DNA of 64,000 nt, taken from positions 423,501-487,500 of the forward strand of contig JBBBDQ010001270.1 in the NCBI GenBank assembly GCA_037127315.1, written 5' to 3'. Shown in pieces: positions 21,111 to 31,954 of this stretch. The first letter of the stretch is position 1. Every line of letters starts with the position of its first letter. The DNA is from Ascarosepion bandense. Taxonomy: Eukaryota > Mollusca > Cephalopoda > Sepiida > Sepiidae. The notes under the pieces are model-generated. The model searched no databases. It had not been told where the DNA came from and saw nothing but the letters and a program-made list of their open reading frames with translations. The position numbers and the translations under genes were made by a program.

Positions 21111-21239
21111 GAGGCAACCCATCTAGTGTTGGTATCACAATAAAAGCACCCTTGGTAGCCCTGGCGAAGCATCAAGTATTCAGCTATTTGACAAGATTGA
21201 ATTTCACTACAAACTGCACCAGTGTTCTAAATGTACAGG

Positions 21240-21413
21240 GAATACTGGAGGAGTGTAGTGAGTTCTATCTCGGCCAATGACCGCAGGAAGACGAATGGTT
21301 AACAGTTCGAAGAGAATTCAGAGAGCCGATTTTCAGTTCTGGTCGAGTTGATTACATTCACTTTTCACAAATAACCTGGGGAAAGGTATGAATCTCTCTC
21401 TATCCCCTCAAAT
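21240..21413 (+). mobile_element. T-SINE relic
   Basis: TCTGGTCGAGTTGATTACATTCAC and GGGGAAAGGTATGAATC match the body of the SINE; the head is scarcely recognisable and the 3' hairpin is missing. The body leads straight into the LINE-A-derived array. Confidence 0.5.
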
Positions 21414-21960
21414 GAACAGTTAAGTAATATCAGTGGTTTTATATGACAGTGAAAGTTTGAGATGCCTTTCAAAAGTTAAGCAAAGTATTAAGAAACAGGA
21501 AATCTCGTCAGAAACAAAGCAAAGAGAACTGAACTGTTAAGTAATATCACTCTTTTTATATGTCAGTGAAAGTTGAAAATGGCTTTCAGAAGCTAAGCAT
21601 AGTATTAAGAAACAGGAAATCTCGTCAGAAACAAAGCAAAGAGTACTGAACTGTTAAGTAATATCAGTCTTTTTATATGACAGGGAAATTTAGAAATGAC
21701 TTTCAGAAGCTAAGCAAAGTATTAAGAAACAATAAAATCTAGTTAGAAACAATGAAAAGAGTACTGAACTTTTATGTAATATCAGTCACCTTATATGGTA
21801 GTGAATGTTGAAAATACCTTCCAAAAGCTAAGCAAAGTATTAAGAAACAGGAAAATTCGTTAGAAACAAAGAAAAGATGACTGAATTGTTACGCAATATC
21901 GGTCCTCCAATACGGCAGTTAACGTTAAACAATCTCCTCAAAGATGAACAAAAGACATGT
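21414..21960 (+). repeat. Second tandem array grown from LINE-A (about 117 bp)
   Basis: Units start at 21414, 21531, 21648, 21767 and 21883 (GAACTGTTAAGTAATATCA type), giving periods of 117, 117, 119 and 116 bp. Each unit corresponds to the LINE-A segment AFQKLSKVLRNRKIS...KRVLNCYVISVLLYGSE. The last unit continues into normal LINE-A sequence (AATCTCCTCAAAGATGAAC). Confidence 0.85.
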
Positions 21961-22009
21961 AGAAACAGGAAAGTGTTTCTGCGGCAGAAGTTTGCTTTGA
22001 ATGCCATGG

Positions 22010-23481
22010 ACCGAATATGTAATCAACGACGAAGTTTCAAGGAACAACTAATTCCCATATTCTTGATAAAATACAAAAGAGAATCTACGAAGTTATTAGT
22101 CCTCATCTGGCGTTTCAGAGTTAGTAACTTTCCTACTGCTGTAATGTAGCTTCCATTTGCTTTTTCTGTATAGACCTTATGAATTTAAGCGCAGTACTAG
22201 ATTGGCGGCAAGGTCCCATCATTTTTGTTATGTCGCCAAGTATAAATGAATAACTCAACAACAGAATCAGAATATAAGTTGTATTCCGCGAAAAGACGGT
22301 TAGTATGTACAGAAGTGGTTAGTAATATTTACAATAGAAAGATACAAGAGTCCAATCCATCGTAAGACGTGTGTATACGTGATTACTTCCGGTACGCCAC
22401 CGGAAGTGTGACTAACTCTTCACTGACTCGCACTGACTCTTCAGTAACTCATTAGAGACTCTCAAGTGACTCTGTACGGCTGTATTTACTAGCCTTCCCA
22501 CGCAAGGCTGGATGTGACACATGGTCATTTTATAGTGGGTTTCCCGGCCATATAGCCGGGCCAAAAAATGTCTGTCTATTTTTCCCCAGTCGTGGTTCTA
22601 CCCTTCGGCGGAACCACGACTGGGTTATTGCTCTCTGCTCGGAAGCAGAGAGCGCCCTCTACGCGAAGTCAGAGAGCTGACAGTGTCGTAGAGTCGTCAG
22701 TCTAGTGACTCGGTACGGCTGTATTTACTAGCCTTCCCACGCAAGGCCGGATGTGACACATGGTCATTTTATTGTGGGTATTCCCGGCCATATAGCCGGG
22801 CCAAAAAATGTCTGTCTATTTTTCCCCAGATGTGGTTCTACCCTTCGGCGGAACCACGACTGGGTTATTGCTCTCTGCTTGGAAGCAGAGAGCGCCCCCA
22901 GCCCGAAGGCAGAGAGCTGACAGTGTCGTAGAGTCGTCAGTCTAGTGATTCGGTACGGCTCCCCTGTAGAGAATCCACCATTGCTACATATAGCAATGGG
23001 AACAGTCCATTTGTAGTCAAATAGGAGCGGCGCCCTAACAATTTTGCAGTTGAATTGGTTAGATGATTGATCCTTTTCTATAAATACTTTCATGGTAATT
23101 GTTCTGATAAACCTTTCTCTACGGTATCTAAACTTTATAAATTTAAATGTAGTACTAGATTGGCCACAAGGTCCCATCATTTTACAGATAAATTGGCTCG
23201 ATGTAACCGTTACTTTTTTTAACAGTTTCTTTTCTTACACTACTTGTGTGTGAAACTCTTTTACAGCATCTTAATTTCCAGTCAAGTTTGATCTTTCAAA
23301 ATTGAAATGTAATGTCAATTGTAAATAATTTAGTGTTATTTTACGTCAAATAAGTACATTAATGTTAAAAACAGAAAAATTTCCATAAGTTTCATAAATT
23401 CTGCCTAAAATGTTAACGCTTTTATGTGGCCTCCTGCACGTCAATGGCGGTACTTCTTTGCCTGGGGGTGAATTGATTAAA

Positions 23482-23490
<9 letters not shown>
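22010..23490 (+). mobile_element. LINE-B, old copy split by a solo LTR
   Basis: The left part (about 22010-22225) holds a decayed IKYKRESTK(L) segment and ends at AAGGTCCCATCATTTT. The right part resumes at 23046 (GCAGTTGAATTGGTTAGATG), contains an internal duplication of the TCCCATCATTTTACAG segment at 23171-23186, and ends with GTCAATGGCGGTACTTCTTTG and GGGGTGAATTGATTAAAAAA. Its A-tail has grown into (CAA)n. Confidence 0.75.
22226..23040 (+). mobile_element. Solo LTR (LTR-1 family) with perfect target duplication
   Basis: It begins TGTTATGTCGCC and ends GGCGCCCTAACA, and is flanked by ATTTT at 22221-22225 and 23041-23045. The interior has a tandem duplication of about 235-240 bp (GGTACGGCTGTATTTACTAG at 22475 and 22712). 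Each unit carries two hairpins: CAGTCGTGGTTC...GAACCACGACTG and GCTCTCTGCT...AGCAGAGAGC. GTATTTACTAGCC lies where an LTR R region might be. No internal coding region is left. Confidence 0.88.

Positions 23491-23532
<42 letters not shown>
23484..23532. repeat. (CAA)n microsatellite at a LINE-B tail
   Basis: About 16 CAA units directly follow the LINE-B 3' terminus; the poly-Gln/poly-Cys frames across it are artefacts. Confidence 0.95.
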
Positions 23533-23536
23533 AAAA

Positions 23537-24530
23537 ACATAAATGTAGCTCTACAAAAGGATGCATGGGATACCATTAATCAAACATTGAACAACGACGA
23601 AGTTTTGGTTTGGTTTGGTTTAGTTTACGGTATATCAACCTCAATGGCTTATTTAATGTCGACAAAATTTTACAATAGATTCGTAAGAATACAATATATA
23701 TTCTCTGTAAAAAAATAGTTTTTAAATCTGTGTGTGAATTTATTTTGTTTTCGGCATATTAACGTGAATGGGTTATTTAATGCCAGCAAAATCTACAACA
23801 GATTCTTATGAATAGAATATGTATTCTTTGTAAAAAATAGTTTGTAGATCTGTGTGTAGATTTATTTTGTTTTAGGCACATTAACGTGAATACCGACAAG
23901 ATTTTACAATAGATGTGTATGAATAGAATATCTATTCTTTGTAAGAATTATGTTTGTAGGTCAACTTTCTTTGATGTATTTTTGAAAGTGTCTTTTTTTG
24001 GGAATCAAATGTATTGCTCGTATGTATTTTTTCTAAAAATGTATTGCTGGTTATATTTTATTTTCCTTCAAAAATGTTTTGCTGGTAATACTTTTTCCTT
24101 CAATAGTGTATTGCTGGAATATTTACTGTAAAAGTCTATTTTTATACTTTCATAGTGCTTTGACACCAGTTTGAGGATAAACTATTTGTCCATACCTGAG
24201 ATTCTAACAGGTGCTACTATCCCGGGTCGTTGTTCCATTCTCCTCACAACCTCCCAAACAGAGGCCTTGTGCCGCGAAGTTTTTGAGAAAATAGAAACAA
24301 AAAAGAAAACATATTTAATACCAGGAAGAGATGGTTCAGATTTCTTAGATAAATAATGAAGAAAGACGGCTTGGAAAAATTTATACTCCTAAGGAAAATT
24401 AAACGAAAGAGGCACAGAGAAAAACTCCGCTAGACAACTTCAGTAACTGGATGGCGGAACAAGGCTTAAGATATATAACAGAAAGACAAACATTTTTAAG
24501 TGCTACAAAAAAAAGTCGTGCAGATCATCA
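23537..24530 (+). pseudogene. LINE-A fragment split by element I
   Basis: The left piece (23537-23607) corresponds to MWFYRRMLRIPWIEHVNNDEV. The right piece (24274-24530) resumes with EVFEKIETKKK and continues to KKDGLEKFILLRKIKRKRHR and a relic of the RWMAERGLG segment. Stops and shifts are frequent. The two halves are in the correct order, separated by a 666-bp insertion with a near-perfect target duplication. Confidence 0.78.
23608..24273 (-). mobile_element. Element I (unclassified retroelement)
   Basis: Flanked by CGAAGTTTTG (23598-23607) and CGAAGTTTTTG (24274-24284). Read on the minus strand it starts CGGCACAAGGCCTCTGTTTG, GGGAGGTTGTGAGGAG, and ends in a (AACCA)n-like tail. Its terminal part (GTATATCAACCTC and GTAATACTTTTTCCTTC on the plus strand) resembles the 3' tail of the 5S-SINE. 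A 124-bp segment is repeated about 2.5 times (23630, 23755, 23877). No conserved protein. Confidence 0.65.
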
Positions 24531-24545
24531 AACATCTTAATTTTC

Positions 24546-25195
24546 TTCTAAACATTTCACCCCAGTCAAGGCAGGACTGCCACTGGTGCGCAGGGAGTTA
24601 CAGTTAGAGTAAAAAACAAATATATCGGATAAGAGATAGATGGGAATCAAATAAATAAAAGATGGCAATTCACGTTGTATGTAAACTTTTGGTGATTGTA
24701 GCTCTCAGGAAAACAATCAAACGATAGGGAGTTTCACAAACAGGAAGTGTGAAAAAAGAAACTATTAGAGTAGAAGAGTGGGTTATATTTAACTATGTTG
24801 GTGGTAAAAGTGCCACTCTAGAATCACGAGTAAATATATGTGGTCGAGAACCAAGGAAAAAAGCTCACCAGAGCATTTGCCATGAAAATATTTCTAGAAA
24901 AGACAGAGGGAAGCCACATCACGTCGGTGAGAAAGTGTCTGAGAGCGAGCTGCAAGTCCAGATCAATTATATTACAGATCCTTCTTTGGATTTTGTCGAG
25001 AACCTCGAGATTAATAGCAATAGCAACCGACCAGATATGGCAACTGTATTCAATGCACGGACGAATGGCTGATTTATAAACGTGCAAAACGGATTCTGAT
25101 TAGAAAAACTTCCTGGTCTGACACAGTGACCCAAACTTCTTAGCAGTAGCTGCAGATATGGACTCGATGTAGTCATATCATTTGAGAGAGTAAGC
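24546..25195 (-). pseudogene. LINE-B C-terminal part and 3' end
   Basis: Minus-strand coding remnant: LGHCVRPGSFSNQNPF, VYKSAIRPCIEYSCHIWSVA, LEVLDKIQRRICNIIDLDLQ and LALRHFLTDVMWLP. The hairpin at 24570 reads GGCAGGACTGCC, a covariant of GGCGG..CCGCC. The upstream end (GATATGGACTCGATGTAGTC) is repeated at 25643 in the next copy. Confidence 0.88.
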
Positions 25196-25585
25196 TCGAC
25201 GAATGAAATATCTATCGCTCACTTCCTTTCGATTAGATTTTTAAATTCCCACAATTTTCTGTTCTCAGGGAACATCTGTTGAGAGATCTAGCCTTACTTG
25301 ACCTCATCAAATAATCCTGACATTTTATTATGACTGCGACCATTTTGTCAAATTTCCACCTAGTCCAAAATAAAGCGTATCGTATATGAAAAAGAAAGAA
25401 AATTATAATGAAAAAGAAAGAAAATTATATTTCTCTCCTTCCCTCAAATTGTTAGTTAATTTATCTATTCTCCGGATTTTACAAGTACATGATAGTATTA
25501 AAATAGTTTTTTTACATAATCTCACATAGCGAATTACAATAAAACACAACTAATAATAGTTTTAATATGAATTTCTCTCCCTCCG
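25196..25585. other. Spacer between two LINE-B copies, no gene
   Basis: AT-rich; contains a short duplicated AAAAAGAAAGAAAATTATA. No domain recognised. Confidence 0.6.
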
Positions 25586-26740
25586 TTGTATTGAATCAGA
25601 CAAAAGAAAGTACACCCGCGGGAGATAGTGCCACAAGAAGATGCAGATATGGACTCGATGTAGTCATATCATTTGAGAGAGTAAGGCGAAGGAGGCAAAA
25701 CGTGTTGTTCTCTAGGAGATTAGCGTCATCCATTTTGATGGTAGGCAAGAGAAGATTCGTTTCGGAGGCATTAAAATTTAAGAGCCATTTCCTACCCGAT
25801 TCAGTCACAGATTCTAAGTCCTTTTGAAAGGGAAGCAGCCAGGTTTACTTTGTCAGCCTTGCCAGATTTCTTATTGAGACGGGCGTAAATGGTGGTATCA
25901 TCTGCATAGATGCCTACTTGGGAACTGATTACACCAGGAAGATCATTGATAAAGATAAGTAAAAGCGTAGGACCGAAGATAGAGCCTTGAGGGACGCCCA
26001 TATTTCGATGAAAGCATCTGGGTGCTTGCCCGTTCAAAACGATCATTTCACGATTTAATATAGACGCTTGGATTAAATCAAACAGTCGTCCAGACATACC
26101 GTAACTCTGGAATTTGCACAGAAGAGCAACATGCTAAACCCTGTCAACTGCTTTTGAGATATCAAGAGCAACAGCTCGAATTTCGCCGTTGTTATTAAGA
26201 GTCTGATGACTCTTTATGAGCTATTTCCTACCCCATTCAATTATAGATTGGCAGTTCTTTTGAAAAGCAGCAGCCAGGTTTACTTCAGCAGCCTTGGCAG
26301 ATTTCTTATTGAGACAGCAGTAAATAGTGGTGTCATCTGTTCCCTACTTGGGAACTGATTACCCCAGCAAGATCATTGATGAAGATCAAAAACGTATAGA
26401 ACCTAGGATAAAGCCTTGAGAGTTGCCCATGTCCATATGAAAGGATCTGAAAGCTTGCCCATTCAAAATAATCTTCATTTCACAATTTAATAGGAATGAT
26501 TGGATTTAAAGTTTCTCTGTGGTGTTTAAAAGAAAGTAGCTTGTTCTTGAGGCATTAAAATTTATGAGCTATTTCCTACCCCATTCAATTATAGATTGGC
26601 AGTCCTTTTGAAAAGCAGCAGCCAGGTTTACTTCAGCAGCCTTGGCAGATTTCTTATTGAGACAGGAGTAAATAGTGGTGTCATCTGTCCCTTACCTGAG
26701 AACTGATGACATCAGGAAGATCATTACTGAAGAAAATGGT
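25586..26740 (-). pseudogene. LINE-B RT core with local triplication
   Basis: The best block (25600-26105) reads, on the minus strand, LFDLIQASILNREMIVLNGQ, the RT motif GVPQGSIFGPTLLLIFINDL, the catalytic YADDTTIYARLNKKSGKA and, after a short shift, KWLLNFNASETNLLLP. The segment starting GAGC(C/T)ATTTCCTACC recurs at 25785, 26219 and 26564 (434 and 345 bp apart), so the YADD segment is present three times, in the outer two copies degraded. No intact ORF. Confidence 0.88.
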
Positions 26741-26754
26741 CGCGCAACATAGAA

Positions 26755-27310
26755 GATTTAGCTAGTTGCTTTCGAAGGACGCGTTCCGGAAGCTGAGTAA
26801 AGTACTAAATATACTGGAAAATTTCACTAAATACAAAGAAGAGAGTACTAGATTGCTATGTGATGTCGTTCTTCAATACGGCAGTGAATGTTGGACAATA
26901 TAATCGAAAATGAAGGAAAAACTTGAAGTAACTGAAATTTGGTTCTACAGAAAGAGGCTGCGGATGATCAGGTGTTGGAAAGAATGGCAACGAAAAGAAA
27001 ATTAATTGTGAGCATCAAGAAGAGACAACTAAAGCTCCTGGGACATGCAATGAGGAAGGAGGGCTTGGAGAACCTGATACTGACAGGCCACATAGAAGGA
27101 AACAGAAACAGAGGAAGGCAGCGGATAATATATTTGAAGTGCCTGAGCATGTGGATGACGGAACGGGGGTTGTATGGTGCAACAGGAGAAAACGTAGTAA
27201 GAGCCACCAGGGATAGGGAGACGTGGAAAGCCATGATCGCCTACGTCCTAAAAAGAACAGTGCACATAGAAGAAGAAGAGGAGGAGAAGAAGAAGAAGAA
27301 GAAGAAGAAT
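26755..27310 (+). pseudogene. LINE-A RT C-terminal fragment with (GAA)n tail
   Basis: Starts near AFRKLSKVL, passes YGSECWTI, MKEKLEVTE, then the long frame DDQVLERMATKRKLIVSIKK to GATGENVVRATRDRETWKAM and IAYVLKRTVHIEEEEE. The stop at GQGT-STOP is lost, so the frame reads on into the (GAA)n tail (27270-27309). Confidence 0.9.
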
Positions 27311-27420
27311 TCCCTGGAGAAAGATGTATAAGCATCATATGACTTTTGTTTTGGGAGGATTGTGTAGATCTGATTTTGTGGATTTAACTCATAGCGATTT
27401 TTACTACCGTTATCCAGTCA

Positions 27421-28654
27421 ATCAGTTAAGTGCCATACGTGATACACGCTTGGGCGATCATGTCTCGAAAGTGACATGACTGACTGGGCAGAAGATTATC
27501 CCACAGTAGGTTGCCACTGCTTTCTGCGGTAGACTGGCTACCGACCAAGGCTATAGAACCCAATCTGTTCTATTATTTATCACATAGCTAGAAGGGGAAG
27601 AGATATATTATATTATTAAGTAGTAATTAGTGGGGGATCAGTTTATTACTTCATAAAAATATAAAACTGATTCTCCACTTTATAACCAGTAGAAGCCTTA
27701 ATCATGTTTCCAACTATTATATTCAGTCAGTCAGTTAAGTGCCATACGTGATACACGCTTTGGGCGATCATGTCTCACAAGAGACATGACTGACTGTGCA
27801 GAAGTTTTTCCTGTTGTAGGTTGCCATTAATTTTTCATTTAATCTGGTTGCCAGCCAAGGCTATAGAACCCAATCTGTTCTATTATTTAGCACATAGCTA
27901 GAAGGGGAAGAGATGTATTATATTATTAAGTAGTAATTAGTGGGGGATCAGTTTATTACTTCATAACAATATAAAACTGATTCTCCACTTTATAACCAGT
28001 AGAAGCCTTAATCATGTTTCCAACTATTATATTCAGTCAGTCAGTTAAGTGCCATACGTGATACACGCTTAGGCAATCATGTCTCACAAGAGACATGACT
28101 GACTGTGCAGAAGTTTTTCCTGTTGTAGGTTGCCATTAATTTTTCATTTAATCTGGTTGCCAGCCAAGGCTATAGAACCCAATCTGTTCTATTATTTAGC
28201 ACATAGCTAGAAGGGGAAGAGATGTATTATATTATTAAGTAGTAATTAGTGGGGGATCAGTTTATTACTTCATAACAATATAAAACTGATTCTCCACTTT
28301 ATAACCAGTAGAAGCCTTAATCATGTTTCCAACTATTATATTCAGTCAGTCAGTTAAGTGCCATACGTGATACACGCTTGGGTGATCATGTCTCACAAGA
28401 GACATGACTGACTGTGCAGAAGTTTTTCCTGTTGTAGGTTGCCATTAATTTTTCATTTAATCTGGTTGCCAGCCAAGGCTATAGAACCCAATCTGTCCTG
28501 TTATTTAACCCATAACTGGAAGGAATAGACGAATTAATACCTTTCCCAAAGGTATTTGTGCGAAAATGAATGCAATGAATTCAGCTGGAATTCGAACTCG
28601 GCTCCCCGATTTCTCGTTCCGAGCCGATATCCAATGCACCACAACGCACATCCT
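27421..28654 (-). repeat. SINE-plus-hairpin tandem array, about 310-bp unit
   Basis: Units start at 27422, 27731, 28041 and 28350 (TCAGTTAAGTGCCATAC), with periods of 309-310 bp. Each unit holds the 3' part of a T-SINE (about 165 bp) joined at CCAATCTGTTCTATTATTTA to about 145 bp with an inverted repeat, GTGGGGGATCAGTTT...AAACTGATTCTCCAC. The last unit runs into a complete SINE body and tRNA head (to 28654). Copies 2-4 share CTCACAAGAG in the hairpin, so they were amplified from one another. Confidence 0.9.
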
Positions 28655-28985
28655 TTATATTGTTATATTGTTCCTAACGTTATTAGGTCGGAAGAAAATA
28701 AACTAAAAGTATCAAACGTAATAACCCGACGAAAACGCAAACAAAAGTGAGCGCGAATCGTGTTAGACTCAATATTGCTGACAATACTGAAATGGATTTA
28801 TTCCACCACGTTGAAAACTTGCAATAACAGAAGTCGAGAGACTGCGGGAAGGCATCCTCAGTGTGATTTGGAATTCGTTTCGACATTGAAACACATTTAT
28901 GAAAGTAACAATCGGTGAAATTAGTAGTCCGTAGCTGTCATGTTTAATGTAAAGGAAACGAAGCACATCAACAATGCCTAACAAC
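28655..28985. other. No recognisable gene
   Basis: Two overlapping short minus-strand frames without a recognisable domain. Confidence 0.55.
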
Positions 28986-28987
28986 AG

Positions 28988-28989
<2 letters not shown>

Positions 28990-29024
<35 letters not shown>

Positions 29025-29162
29025 TATACATATATAGTGTATATAAAAAAATATTAATATATAATATATATAGATATAAATTTATTTATATGGTACCAAT
29101 GAATGAGCTAAATCTAATACTTTGTTAAATTTAGAATTTAAAATTCGTACTTACTTAATTCT

Positions 29163-29217
<55 letters not shown>

Positions 29218-29910
29218 GTTATATGTAATATAATATTAATATTATATGCAATATCACTTTAATATATATTAATATAATGTGAAAGGTCATAATGGTATAT
29301 GTAATATAATATTATAATAATAATATTATAATAATATTATATGTAATATTAAATATATAATATAATATATACTATAATATAAATATGTGATATATGATAA
29401 TACTATTATAATAATATTATATGTAATATAATATTAATATATATTAATATAATGTTATATTTTATAATGTTATGTTATATATAATATAATATTAATATAT
29501 AGTAATGTTATATATAATATATATAATGTTTTAATTTTAATATATATATATATATATATTAATGTTATATGTAATATAATATTAATATTATATGCAATAT
29601 AACTTTAATATATATTAATATAATGTGAAAGGTCATAATGGTATATGTAATATAATATTATAATAATAATATTATAAGAATATTATATGGAATATAAAAT
29701 ATATAATATAATATATAGTATAATATAAATATGTGATATATGATAACAATACTATTATAATAATAGTATATGTAATATAATATTAATATATATTAATATA
29801 ATGTTATATTTTATAATGTTATGTTATATATAATATAATATTAATATATAGTAATGTTATATATAATATATATAATGTTTTAATATATATATATATATAT
29901 ATATTAATTT
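28990..29910. repeat. AT-rich tandem repeat, 346-bp unit
   Basis: The marker GTGAAAGGTCATAATGG occurs at 29279 and 29625. The whole 346-bp block between (AT)n tracts is present twice. Both units are almost pure A/T with many TAATATTA-type palindromes. An earlier (AT)n tract lies at 28991-29035. Confidence 0.9.
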
Positions 29911-30299
29911 TATTGTAAAATAAAGCTAATCGTCGATCATTTATAATGATCTTTTTAATCAAATATTAACGTTAATGACCCACTGAATTGTTGTTTTGTT
30001 CTTCGAATTAAGAATTACAAGTATTCTGATTAGTCAGTACTGACTACGTAACAATGATTCCCTCATTGCGAGGGTTTGGTTAGTTTTGAACCTTTTAAAA
30101 TCTTCAACTTGAATTCAACGTCATCCCTTGATAAGACACAGTGTCAAAACAAAATGGTTATATTTATGAAGTGATACTATGACATATTTGTGTTATAATT
30201 TTTAGATAAATATTATTCGCTCGACTTTGTATAAAGCACTTTTTTAAGTATATTTCTTTTTTGGATACGGACTTTTATTCCATCCATACCTACCCTATA
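29911..30299. other. No recognisable gene
   Basis: AT-rich flank up to the TA target site of the Tc1-like element. Confidence 0.6.
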
Positions 30300-31855
30300 T
30301 ACTCCTGATCAAAATTTTAAGACCACTTAAAAATCTTTAAAAAGAAATATTTTTTTAACGGATAGATTTTAAACTCCTCCCACTTAAGGTTACCAATACT
30401 ACAGTCTAAAAGGTTATGGAAACAAAAAGCTATATTCCAAACATTTTATTTAGAAATTTACATTTTTATAAAATGAGGCGATTTACACATGATCAAAATT
30501 ATAAGACCAGAGACAAAAATTCTACGAAATTGTACAAAAAGTGTATGAAAACATTCAACAACCAAATTTAATAATGAGTTCTACCTCCACTGCTTTTGAT
30601 GACTTCAAAAATTCTGTCGGGCATGCTAGAAATAAGCGTTTCCATTAAAGTGAAGGGGATGTTGCTCCAGCTTCTGAAGATGGCTTCACAAAGTTCATTT
30701 TTTGTTGAATATTGTTTGCCATTTCGATAAACATCTCAGTCATCCATCCAAGAAACATTTTCAATTGGGTTCAAGTCTGGTGAGCATGCAGGATGTCCCA
30801 AGAGATGGATCCCATTTTCTTGTAGAAAGGTCAAGGTCCGTCTTGCAGCGTGGATTGCAGCATTATTCTGTTGGAATAACCATCCATCCACGCACAAACA
30901 ATGGCCCTCCATCATCAATGATGCTTTTTGTAGCATGCTAACAGCCGCTGTTTGACAACCCTGCATCACCTGGAGCTCCATCGTCCCTCTGTAAGAAAAG
31001 GCACCCCATACCATTAGGGACCCTCCACCACTATGACGTGTGGAGAAAATTTCAGGAGGCATGTTTTTGTTATGCCAATATCGTTGGAAGCCATCAGGAC
31101 CATTTAGATTGAATTTTTTCTCATCAGAAAACAGGATTTTCTTCCACTTTTCAACGTCCCATGTTTGGTATTCACAACCAAACTTTAAGCGGTCTACCTT
31201 GTGATGTGGAAGCAGCCGAGGAATTTGTTTACGCTTTTTATTTACCATGCCTTTTTGTCGTAAGTGTCATCTGATGGTTACGGGACTGCAATCAGCATCT
31301 GTGACTGCCTTAATTTGACTAGAAGAAAGTCCCCCTTCTTTCATAACAACCCGTCTTATTCTCTTACTCAATGCAGGAGAAATTTTTGGGGGCCTACCAG
31401 AGGATTTTGCTTTTCCATAATTCTCACTGTTCTTTAGAAAGTTGCAAATTACAGTTTTACTGCGATTTACCTTAGCTGCGATCGCCCGCTGTGACAAACC
31501 TTGCTTATGGAATTCTAGAATTCGAGAACGCTCAACTTTGGTAAGTTTCCTTGCTTTAGGCATGGTAACACCTTTACGCAGTGATTGCTAATCTCTAACT
31601 GAACTAAAAACATTGGAATTACCATAGATCTAACAATTTATGCCCCTGGTCTTATAATTTTGATCATGCGTAAATCGCCTCATTTTATAAAAATGTAAAT
31701 TTCTACATAAAATGTTTGTAATGTAGCTTTTTGTTTCCATAACCTGTAAGATTGTAGTATTGGTAACCTTAAGTGAAAGGAGTTTAAAATCTATCCGTAA
31801 AAAAATATTTCTTTTTAATGATTTTTAAGTGGTCTTAAAATTTTGATCAGGAGTG
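30300..31855 (-). mobile_element. Tc1-like DNA transposon, complete but dead
   Basis: 1556 bp between TA dinucleotides (30298-30299 and 31856-31857). Long terminal inverted repeats of about 213 bp: 30300-30513 and 31642-31855. Each has an outer GATCAAAATTTTAAGACCA and an inner GATCAAAATTATAAGACCA, the IR/DR arrangement of one Tc1 subgroup. One transposase gene lies between them on the minus strand. Both ends are intact, so the DNA could be moved in trans only if a related active transposase existed. Confidence 0.95.
30568..31563 (-). pseudogene. Tc1-like transposase, full length with two stops
   Basis: It would cut and paste the element at TA sites. The frame is continuous for 331 codons, with only two in-frame stops: one after CSPVTIR (a CGA-to-TGA type change, 31267) and one after ENVSWMDD (30736). 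The N terminus starts MPKARKLTKVERSRIL, followed by paired helix-turn-helix domains (LSQRAIAAKVNRSKTVI; GRPPKISPALSKRIRR). The catalytic triad is DD34E: first D in FSDEKKFN, third residue E in SPDLNPIEN. The second D is N (QQNNAAIH), with exactly 34 residues to the E. The missing second D is a further inactivating change. The C terminus ends SSGGRTHY. Confidence 0.95.
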
Positions 31856-31904
31856 TAGATAGATAGATATTGTCAGGTAGATATAGATAGATATGACCAG
31901 GTAG

Positions 31905-31954
<50 letters not shown>

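Noticed and set aside
23410..23718. A polyglutamine protein (102 aa)
   Set aside because: The glutamines come from a (CAA)n tail of LINE-B and the frame runs into element I.
27421..28654. A CRISPR array (regular repeats of about 310 bp)
   Set aside because: Repeats are far too long, have no spacers, and consist of SINE sequence; the genome is eukaryotic.
28556..28984. Small host proteins near 28.6-29.0 kb
   Set aside because: One begins in a SINE; the others have no domain, no conserved motif and no splice signals I could support.
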